From Deltaproteobacteria bacterium (lineage in GTDB: Bacteria; Myxococcota_A; UBA796; GCA-2862545): a DNA stretch of 64,000 nt. The notes under the pieces are model-generated. The model made no database searches. It was not told where the DNA came from and saw only the letters and a list, made by a program, of their open reading frames with translations. Location of the stretch: the NCBI GenBank assembly GCA_006226595.1, contig SBGP01000031.1:1-64000 (forward strand), given 5' to 3'. Shown here in pieces: positions 57,879 through 64,000 of the stretch. Positions within the stretch are counted from its first letter, which is position 1. Each line of letters opens with the position of its first letter. A program made the position numbers and the translations under genes.

Positions 57879-57928
57879 TTGCACTGCAGCCAAATTCGTT
57901 GACGCAACGCAGCATCGCAGGGTACATG
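57879..57928 (+). promoter_or_regulatory. Symporter-operon promoter with PhaR-like site
   Basis: TTGCACTGCAGC at 57879-57890 precedes a -35 TTGACG (57899-57904) and a -10 TACATG (57923-57928) at 18 bases. The bases CGTTGACGCA and CGCAGCAT and GGGTACAT are the same as in the phasin promoter. Confidence 0.65.
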
Positions 57929-57956
57929 TCCTCCACGAAAACCGAGGACCGACCTC

Positions 57957-59336
57957 ATGACCATCGCCCTGTTCACCCTGTATGCCGTCGCCACCGCCGC
58001 CCTCGCGCTGTGGAGCAGCCGCCAGACCGGCTCGTCTTCCGAGTTCGCGGTCGGCTCCGGCAAGATGAACCCCTGGGTCGCGGGCATCGCCCTCGGCGCG
58101 TGCCTTGCGAGCTCGGCCACGTTCGTGATCATGCCGGGGTTCGTGTACGCCGACGGCCTGCCCGCGCTCATCGGCTTCTCGCTGCCCTTGCTCGCCGGTC
58201 TCGGGGTCGGTCTGTTCGCCCTGTCGTTCCGCTTCCAGGAGGTCGGCAAGCGGGTCAACGCGCTGACCATCCCCCACTGGCTCGGCGAGCGCTACGACAG
58301 CTGGGCACTGCGCCGCTTCTTCGGCGCGCTGAACATCCTCAACCTCGCGTACCTCGTGCTGGTCACCGTCGGCGCCGCGTACGTGATGAAGACGGCGCTC
58401 GGCGTCGAGTACCGCGCCGCCGTGCTCGGCATCGTCACCTTCGTCTTCGGCTACACCGCGCTGGGCGGCGCCACCGCGCACGCCTGGACCAACGCGCTCC
58501 AGGGTGCGGTGATGCTCGTCGTCGCCACGATCATCGGCCTGTCCGGCGCGCACCTGCTCCCCGAGGTCGCCACCGACCTCGCCTCCACGGGTCTCGTCGA
58601 CGAGGGCAGCGTGCTGTTCTCGACCCACGCCGAGGTGTGGCTGGTACCGTTCCTCATGGGTCTCGCGCTCACCACCCAGCCGCACCTGCTCTCGAAGGCG
58701 CTGTACGTCGAAGACGCCGCCGCCGTGAAGAAGACGCTCACCATCGGCATCGGCGCCTTCGCGGTGTACTGCGTGGCCCTGCTCGCCGGCGCCTACGCCC
58801 GCCTCGTGCTCCCCGAGCCGGTCGCCCAGGATCAGGTCGTCGCCGCCTACCTCGCCGTCGCCTTCGCCGCGTGGCCGGTGGTCGGCGCCATCGTCAACGT
58901 CGCGATTCTCGCGGCGGCCATGTCGACCCTCGACGGCCTGCTCGTCGCCATCTCCGCGAGCGTCGGCAATGACCTCGTCCCCGGGGAGCGCGGCCTGCTC
59001 GCCTCGCGCCTGACCCTGGTCGGCCTGGCCATCGGCACCGCCGCCCTGGCCCTCAACCCGCCCGGTCTGGTGCTGATCTTCGGCCAGCTCGGCGTGTACG
59101 GCCTCGTGGTCGCCAGCGCCGGACCGCTGCTCGTCGGCCTGTTCCGCGACGGGCCGCTCGACGCCCGCGTCGCGTTCACCTCGGCGATCACCGCGCTGGT
59201 CCTGCACTTTGGCCTGTCGCTGCAGATCGCCAACCCCGGAGTTACCGGTTGCATCGCGCTCACCGTCGCGGTGCCCCTCGCCTTCCTCATGGCCGCCCGC
59301 GCGCCCGCGCCCGCGACCACTGGAGTGACCCGATGA
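57957..59336 (+). CDS. Sodium:solute symporter (SSS family)
   Basis: The 459-residue protein has about 13 spans and SSS features: LWSSRQTGSSSEFAVGSGKMNPWVAGIALGACLASSATFVIMPGFVY at the start and LTIPHWLGERYDSW, with FGYTALGGATAHAWTNALQG later. The wording is closer to the actP/carboxylate symporter branch than the first SSS gene at 39384. It probably imports a carboxylate that the next gene activates to CoA. It overlaps the acyl-CoA synthetase gene as ATGA. Confidence 0.88.
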   Translation: MTIALFTLYAVATAALALWSSRQTGSSSEFAVGSGKMNPWVAGIALGACLASSATFVIMPGFVYADGLPALIGFSLPLLAGLGVGLFALSFRFQEVGKRVNALTIPHWLGERYDSWALRRFFGALNILNLAYLVLVTVGAAYVMKTALGVEYRAAVLGIVTFVFGYTALGGATAHAWTNALQGAVMLVVATIIGLSGAHLLPEVATDLASTGLVDEGSVLFSTHAEVWLVPFLMGLALTTQPHLLSKALYVEDAAAVKKTLTIGIGAFAVYCVALLAGAYARLVLPEPVAQDQVVAAYLAVAFAAWPVVGAIVNVAILAAAMSTLDGLLVAISASVGNDLVPGERGLLASRLTLVGLAIGTAALALNPPGLVLIFGQLGVYGLVVASAGPLLVGLFRDGPLDARVAFTSAITALVLHFGLSLQIANPGVTGCIALTVAVPLAFLMAARAPAPATTGVTR

Positions 59337-60790
59337 AGTCGACCAGCAACTGGCTCGAGATGCACGCTCGCTTCCGCCCCCACGCGGAGGCCGTGTACGA
59401 CGTCACCCAGGGACGTCGCTGGACCTACGCCGAGCTGTTCGCGGACAGCCAGCGCTGGGCCGCCAAGCTCGCCGCCCGCGGCGTGAGCAAGGGAGACCGC
59501 GTCGCGGTGCTCGCCCACAACCGCGGTGAGACCTTCGCCCTGCTCTTCGCCTGTGCCGAGCTCGGGGCCATCCTGTTCCCGATGAACTGGCGCCTGGCCT
59601 CCGAGGAGCTGCACTGGCAGCTCGGCAACTGCGAGCCCACCGTGGTCCTCGTCGACGCCGCCCACCAGGACAAGCTGGGCATGGACGACGCGATGCTCAT
59701 CGAGGAAGGCCCGGGCAACGCGCGGCTCTCCGGCCCTGGCTCGGAACTCTCGGACCCCTGGATCCTGATGTACACGTCGGGCTCCTCGGGCAAGCCCAAG
59801 GGCGCGCTGCTCTCGCACCAGCAGCTGCACTGGAACGCGCTGAACACCATCCTCGCCTGCGACCTGTCCCCCGAGGACGCGACGCTCACGTTCACCCCGA
59901 TGTTCCACACCGGCGGCCTGAACTCGCTGTCCACGCCGCTGCTGCACCGCGGCGGACGCGTGGTCATCACCAAGGGCGTCGACGTGCCGCAGGCCCTGCA
60001 GCTCATCGAGCAGGAGCGCATCACCCTGCTCATGGGCGTGCCGACCATCTTCCAGATGATGGCCGACCACGCGGACTTCGCGAACGCCGACCTCTCGAGC
60101 GTGCGCGACGCATTGTGCGGCGGCGCTCCCCTGCCGGTGCCGCTGCTCGAGCGCTACCTGTCGCGGAACATCCCGCTTCGCCAGGGCTTCGGCATGACCG
60201 AGTGTGGCCCGAACTGCTTCTCGATGCCCGCGTGGGCCATGCGCGAGAAGGTGGGCACGGTGGGCCTGCCCATCCACCACCTCCAGACGCGCCTGGTCAA
60301 GGCGGACGGCACGGACGCGGCGGTCGGCGAGGCCGGCGAGCTGTGGCTCAAGGGCCCGGCCCTGTTTCTCGGCTACTTCCGCAACGAGACCGCCAACGCC
60401 AAGTCCTTCGTCGACGGCTGGTTCCGGACCGGCGACATGCTCACCGCCGACGAGGACGGCTTCTACACGGTCAGCGGCCGCCTCAAGGAGATGTACATCT
60501 CCGGCGGTGAGAACGTGTACCCCGCCGAGATCGAGGCGGTGATCTACGAGCACGCCTCGGTCGCTCACGCGGCAGTGGTCGGCGTGCCGGATGCCCGCTG
60601 GGGCGAGGTCGGACACGCCTTCGTCGAGGCCCGCCCGGGCGCGATGCTGTGTGCCGACGACCTCGCGGCCTTCCTCGACGGCAAGCTCGCCCGGTTCAAG
60701 CTGCCCAAGCGCATCGAGGTGATGGCCGAGCTGCCGCGCACCGCCTCCGGCAAGATCGACAAGCCGGCGCTCGCCCGGGGAGCCCGCTGA
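59333..60790 (+). CDS. Acyl-CoA synthetase (AMP-forming)
   Basis: The 485-residue adenylate-forming enzyme has the P-loop YTSGSSGKPKGA at residues 147-158, GFGMTECGPN, WFRTGDMLTADEDGFYTVSGRLKEM and the C-terminal catalytic Lys in ASGKIDKP. Substrate range (short-, medium- or long-chain acid) cannot be told. It follows the symporter and precedes an outer-membrane set; the shared promoter with the phasin gene suggests it feeds acyl-CoA to PHA. Confidence 0.93.
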   Translation: MKSTSNWLEMHARFRPHAEAVYDVTQGRRWTYAELFADSQRWAAKLAARGVSKGDRVAVLAHNRGETFALLFACAELGAILFPMNWRLASEELHWQLGNCEPTVVLVDAAHQDKLGMDDAMLIEEGPGNARLSGPGSELSDPWILMYTSGSSGKPKGALLSHQQLHWNALNTILACDLSPEDATLTFTPMFHTGGLNSLSTPLLHRGGRVVITKGVDVPQALQLIEQERITLLMGVPTIFQMMADHADFANADLSSVRDALCGGAPLPVPLLERYLSRNIPLRQGFGMTECGPNCFSMPAWAMREKVGTVGLPIHHLQTRLVKADGTDAAVGEAGELWLKGPALFLGYFRNETANAKSFVDGWFRTGDMLTADEDGFYTVSGRLKEMYISGGENVYPAEIEAVIYEHASVAHAAVVGVPDARWGEVGHAFVEARPGAMLCADDLAAFLDGKLARFKLPKRIEVMAELPRTASGKIDKPALARGAR

Positions 60791-61287
60791 TGCGCTTTGC
60801 CCTGCTGACCGTGGCCCTCGCGGGCTGCCTCGTCGACGACTACGACCCGAACTACACGCCGAGCGTCGGGGACACGGCGACCATCGCCGAGTCCGGCATC
60901 GCCGGGGACTGGGTGAGCGAGGGCTCCGATCTCTCCGAGCTCTTCGCCTCCGAGCCCTTCTACTACGTGCGCGTGGACGCCCACTTCGACGCCGACGGCA
61001 GCTACGAGGTCGTGGTCACCGACCGGGACAACGCCCAGGCCACCCTCACCGGGACCTACGACGTGGGCCTCGGAAGCGACCCGAAGACCATCGCCCTGAC
61101 CCAGGCCGAGCCCTACGCCTCGTTCGCCGAGGGCATCTGGCAGATCGGCGAGGACGGTGCGCTCACCTACGAGGTCGTGCAGACCGTACCCGACTACGGC
61201 TACACGCCCGCCACCCCCGAGACCGGCTTCGGCAGCACCAGCGGCCCGAGCCTCGCCCCTGGCGCGAACGTGCAGGTGTACCGATGA
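60790..61287 (+). CDS. Small lipoprotein of the symporter operon
   Basis: The 165-residue protein starts MRFALLTVALAGC with lipobox Cys13 and has an acidic Asp/Tyr start (VDDYDPNYTP). A beta-rich body follows (YYVRVDAHFDADGSYEVVVTD, ATLTGTYDVGLG), resembling lipocalin-like domains in form. It overlaps genes on both sides by one and four bases. Function unknown. Confidence 0.75.
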   Translation: MRFALLTVALAGCLVDDYDPNYTPSVGDTATIAESGIAGDWVSEGSDLSELFASEPFYYVRVDAHFDADGSYEVVVTDRDNAQATLTGTYDVGLGSDPKTIALTQAEPYASFAEGIWQIGEDGALTYEVVQTVPDYGYTPATPETGFGSTSGPSLAPGANVQVYR

Positions 61288-62882
61288 GCCGTCCCTCCCG
61301 CTGGCTCGCGCTTCCCCTGTTGCTCGCGGCGACCACCGCGGCGGCCCAGGAAGGCCCGGGCTCCTCCGAGCAGCTCATCGCACCCGTCGAGAGCCGCCAC
61401 CAGGCAGCCCTCGACCAGGTCGAGCCCGAGGAGTCGCTGCCCCAGGAGCTGCGCGCCATTGCGCTGGTTCAGATCCGCGGCACGTTCACGAACCTGTTCT
61501 CGACCAACCCGTTCGTGAACGGCCAGGTCGTCGGCACCCTCGGCGGGCTCAACGGCATCGTGCCCGACGCGAACACGCGCTCCGCCTACGTCGAGCAGCG
61601 CACCGGCGCGTTCTTCACGTGGACGCCGCACGCGACGGACGGCAAGGCCGCGCTCAACGCCGCCTTCGAGGTCGACTTCGGCTGGGGCGACGAGGCCTAC
61701 GGCACCGGTGGCAACACCGGCGGTGGCTTCGGCGGTGACCAGGTCAACCTGCAGACCCGCCGCCTGCACGCGGACGTGTACCCGAGCCTCGCGAACAACC
61801 ACCACCTGCACTTCGTCGCTGGCCTGCAGATGGTCGCCGACAGCGCCAGCGACCCGACCCACGTCACCCCCGATGGCCTGCTGCGCAGCGGCGGACGGAT
61901 GATGTTCTTCGGCAGCGAAGCCGCGGGCCTCACGATGTACGGCCGGTGGACCGACGACAGCGGCGACCGGGTCCGCTACCGCCTCGGCAGCTACACCCTC
62001 GCCGAGAACGGCTTCTCGCTGTCCGACGACGCGTGGCTGACCATGGCCGACCTCATGGCCTCACCCTCCTTCGGCATCGAGATCGGTGCACACCTCTGGT
62101 ACCTGCAGGACCGCACCGGCGGCAGCGGCGGCATCGCCGACCTCGGCTACGGCCCGACCTCCGCGCTCTCCGGCATCCAGGGTGGTCCCGCTCGCAACCT
62201 GTACGACGAGGGCTTCGCGCCTCCGCCGCAGGCCACGGTCGACGCGGACATCGTGTGGCTCGGCGCGGACGTCGGCCTCAACGCGCCGCTCACCAACGGC
62301 CCGGTCGGCGGCTCGGTCGCGCTGTTCGGCACGCTCGGCCGCATGTACGCCCCCATCGCGCACGACGACGACATCCGCGGACTGCTCGCCCACGGCGAGT
62401 TCCGCGCGCGCTTCGCCGAGGGCAAGGGCAGCGTGATCCGCGTCGAGGGCCTGTACTCCTCGCCCGACAACGACGACATCCAGGTCCACAGCGGCACGAT
62501 CACCGGCAACAGCTACGGCGTGGTCGGCGCGGTGCACGCAACCCACGGCATGCTGCTGCTCTTCCCCGACCCCGGCGCGATCAACCGCTCGGTGGCGGTG
62601 GCCTACGACGTGAGTGGCGGCATGGACGGGCTCGCCGCGGTGACCAGCGGCATCGGCTACGACGTCGTCCCCAACAAGGTGAACGTGCGCGGCAGCTTCG
62701 GCACCGCTATCGCCCCCGCCGCCGGCCCGCTCGGCACCGAGGCGAACCTGCGCGTGGCCTACGAGCCGCTCCCCTATCTGACCGTGTACGGTACCGGTGG
62801 CGCCCTCATCCCCGGCTCCGCGGCCCTCGTGAACCAGACGGCGTGGGTGGGCTACGCCGGACTCGACTGGCTGGTGTTCTGA
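61284..62882 (+). CDS. Outer-membrane beta-barrel protein
   Basis: The 532-residue protein has a signal peptide (MSRPSRWLALPLLLAATTAAAQ). Alternating strands with aromatic girdles (GAFFTWTPHATDGKAALNAAFEVDFGWG, HLHFVAGLQMVADSA, YRLGSYTLAENGF) run to the end, where YAGLDWLVF ends in Phe as in barrel proteins. It may form a channel for a hydrophobic or carboxylate substrate. It overlaps the lipoprotein and hydrolase genes. Confidence 0.8.
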   Translation: MSRPSRWLALPLLLAATTAAAQEGPGSSEQLIAPVESRHQAALDQVEPEESLPQELRAIALVQIRGTFTNLFSTNPFVNGQVVGTLGGLNGIVPDANTRSAYVEQRTGAFFTWTPHATDGKAALNAAFEVDFGWGDEAYGTGGNTGGGFGGDQVNLQTRRLHADVYPSLANNHHLHFVAGLQMVADSASDPTHVTPDGLLRSGGRMMFFGSEAAGLTMYGRWTDDSGDRVRYRLGSYTLAENGFSLSDDAWLTMADLMASPSFGIEIGAHLWYLQDRTGGSGGIADLGYGPTSALSGIQGGPARNLYDEGFAPPPQATVDADIVWLGADVGLNAPLTNGPVGGSVALFGTLGRMYAPIAHDDDIRGLLAHGEFRARFAEGKGSVIRVEGLYSSPDNDDIQVHSGTITGNSYGVVGAVHATHGMLLLFPDPGAINRSVAVAYDVSGGMDGLAAVTSGIGYDVVPNKVNVRGSFGTAIAPAAGPLGTEANLRVAYEPLPYLTVYGTGGALIPGSAALVNQTAWVGYAGLDWLVF

Positions 62883-63814
62883 TGCTGCCCCTCTTCGCCC
62901 TGCTCGCCTGCGCTCCTCGCTACGGGGACCTCCCCGCCATGGCGCCCGAGGACATCGCCTCGCCGCTGCCGGTGCAGACCATCGAGGTCGACGGCGTCAC
63001 CCTCGCGTACGTCGACTCCGGCGGCGAGGGACGCACCGTCGTGTTCGTGCACGGCCTGTCGAGCTGGATGGCGTTCTGGGAGTACCAGATCCCCGAGGTC
63101 AGCGCCGCGGGCTACCGCGTGCTCGCCCTCGACCTGCCCGGCTACGGCATGTCCGAGCGCCCGGACGCGCCGTACACGCCGCCCTGGTACGCGAGCATCG
63201 TCGCCGGCTTCCTCGACGAGCTCGAGGTCGAGTCTGCGGTGGTCGTCGGTCACTCCATGGGCGGTCAGACCGCGCTCACCATGGCGCTCGAGCACCCCGA
63301 GAAGGTCGACGCCCTCGCCCTCGCCGCACCCGCGGGCTTCGAGACCTTCGATGCCGGCGCTCGCGCGTGGATGAAGGACTACTGGACCGAGGACCGGGCC
63401 CTGTACACCAGCGAGACCCACCTGCGCGTCGCGTTCACCCAGCAGGTGTTCAACCACGTGGACGAGGGTGTGGAGCGGCTGCTCGAGGAGCGCGTGCGCA
63501 TGGGCAAGCACGAGAGCTTCCGAGGCACCAGCGTTGCCGTGTCCCGCTCGATCGCCGGCATGCTCGACCACCCGGTGGCCGACCGCCTCGGCGACATCGC
63601 CGTCCCCACGCTGATCGTGTACGGCACCAAGGACCGCATGATCCCGAACCCGGTGTTCACCGGCGGCCGTACGAAGACCATCGCCGAGTCCGGTCGCGAC
63701 GCCATCCCCGGCGCGCAGCTGGTGATGCTCGACGGCGCCGGCCACACGGTGCACCACGACGACCCCGCCGGCTTCAACACCGCGCTGCTCGACTTCCTCG
63801 CGAGGCTGCCATGA
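62882..63814 (+). CDS. Alpha/beta hydrolase lipoprotein
   Basis: The 310-residue protein starts MLPLFALLAC with lipobox Cys10. The alpha/beta hydrolase fold has VVFVHGLSSWM (oxyanion), the nucleophile S125 in GHSMGGQT, D251 in YGTKDRMIP and H288 in GAGHTVHHDD. It could hydrolyse esters at the outer membrane, for example extracellular lipids or polyesters, giving acids for the symporter and CoA synthetase. It overlaps the next gene as ATGA. Confidence 0.9.
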   Translation: MLPLFALLACAPRYGDLPAMAPEDIASPLPVQTIEVDGVTLAYVDSGGEGRTVVFVHGLSSWMAFWEYQIPEVSAAGYRVLALDLPGYGMSERPDAPYTPPWYASIVAGFLDELEVESAVVVGHSMGGQTALTMALEHPEKVDALALAAPAGFETFDAGARAWMKDYWTEDRALYTSETHLRVAFTQQVFNHVDEGVERLLEERVRMGKHESFRGTSVAVSRSIAGMLDHPVADRLGDIAVPTLIVYGTKDRMIPNPVFTGGRTKTIAESGRDAIPGAQLVMLDGAGHTVHHDDPAGFNTALLDFLARLP

Positions 63815-64000
63815 TTCCGCTGCTGCTCTCCCTGGCTCACGCGACCACCGGGTTCACGGGCACGCCCGAGGCGGTGTTCACCGAGGACCAGGCGCACACC
63901 CAGGACGGCGCGATCCGGCTGTGGTCCTCGGTCGAGCGCTACGCCGACCCGGACACGACCCTGTTCCAGCAGGAAGCGTTCAACAGCGGGCTCGCGTGGC
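63811..64000 (+). CDS. Start of an exported protein (3' truncated)
   Basis: The first 63 residues are visible. A short signal-like start (MIPLLLSLAHATT) and an acidic beta-like stretch (GTPEAVFTEDQAHTQDG) run off the window. The start overlaps the hydrolase stop by four bases, so it continues the same operon. No family can be named. Confidence 0.65.
   Translation, partial: MIPLLLSLAHATTGFTGTPEAVFTEDQAHTQDGAIRLWSSVERYADPDTTLFQQEAFNSGLAW

Larger units (their letters stand above)
57652..57956. other. Intergenic region between phaC and the symporter operon
   Basis: These 305 bases code for no credible protein. They hold many TGCA tetramers (GTGCAC, GATGCAGCAT, CTGCAC, TTGCACTGCAG), a nested dyad at 57755-57808 and a promoter at 57899-57928. 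Confidence 0.6.

Overview
The window is a 64-kb piece of a high-GC bacterial chromosome. It most resembles Myxococcota or another deltaproteobacterial lineage. The evidence is many small lipoproteins with acidic Asp/Ser/Thr linkers, a (Asp-Ala-Asp-Ser-Asp)n lipoprotein, a MYXO-CTERM-like C-terminal sorting signal (40778-41566), sigma-54 promoters with an enhancer-binding protein, and an ECF sigma/anti-sigma pair. Gene density is very high, and long runs of genes are coupled by ATGA, GTGA or TGATG overlaps. No rRNA, tRNA, CRISPR array, insertion sequence or prophage block was seen.

Layout. (1) 1-2050: end of a Gly-rich protein, tmk, lipB and a lipoprotein. (2) 2191-13608: a twelve-gene co-directional block. 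It starts with kbl and a short-chain dehydrogenase. Ten tightly coupled genes follow: three Rieske oxygenases, a ferritin-like di-iron protein, an AurF-like di-iron oxygenase, a [2Fe-2S] ferredoxin, a GNAT-like protein, a left-handed-beta-helix acyltransferase, a GH3-type adenylating enzyme and an E2-type acyltransferase. This looks like an undescribed oxidative biosynthesis and conjugation pathway and is the leading candidate for a new system. (3) 13631-16989: a GT87 mannosyltransferase-like protein, a YhhQ queuosine-precursor transporter, and FolM- and FolB/FolX-like pterin enzymes. (4) 16976-27300: surface lipoproteins, a phosphohexomutase, a DUF1460-like hydrolase, a DUF4388-like protein and an ECF sigma with its anti-sigma. 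(5) 27402-30624: hutU, rpoZ and small proteins. (6) 30928-39250: groES-groEL, an ArsM of the arsenosugar type, a phage/contractile-injection tail-tube protein fused to an OmpA domain, and a grpE-dnaJ-cbpM chaperone set.

(7) 39384-45629: an SSS symporter, a MYXO-CTERM protein, a B12-binding radical SAM enzyme coupled to a small Cys-containing protein, a GST and an NAD-dependent reductase. (8) 45849-52599: a sulfur module with a SulP transporter, persulfide dioxygenase-rhodanese, two YeeE/YedE half-transporters, a periplasmic rhodanese and a sigma-54 activator. Both the SulP gene and the dioxygenase gene have near-perfect -24/-12 promoters preceded by variants of a TGTCTCGAGACA palindrome. (9) 52650-64000: polyhydroxyalkanoate (PHA) metabolism, with the PhaR repressor, a PhoD-like phosphatase, phasin, PhaE, two tandem PhaC proteins, and a downstream operon of symporter, acyl-CoA synthetase, lipoprotein, beta-barrel protein and alpha/beta hydrolase. 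That operon shares promoter architecture with the phasin promoter, and TGC/GCA-rich sites of PhaR type recur in front of phasin, phaE and the symporter.

The sulfur and PHA regions each combine a regulator, matching DNA sites and target genes. The Rieske/di-iron block has no obvious regulator or ferredoxin reductase inside it. All functional statements come from reading motifs and recalled family knowledge; no database search was run.
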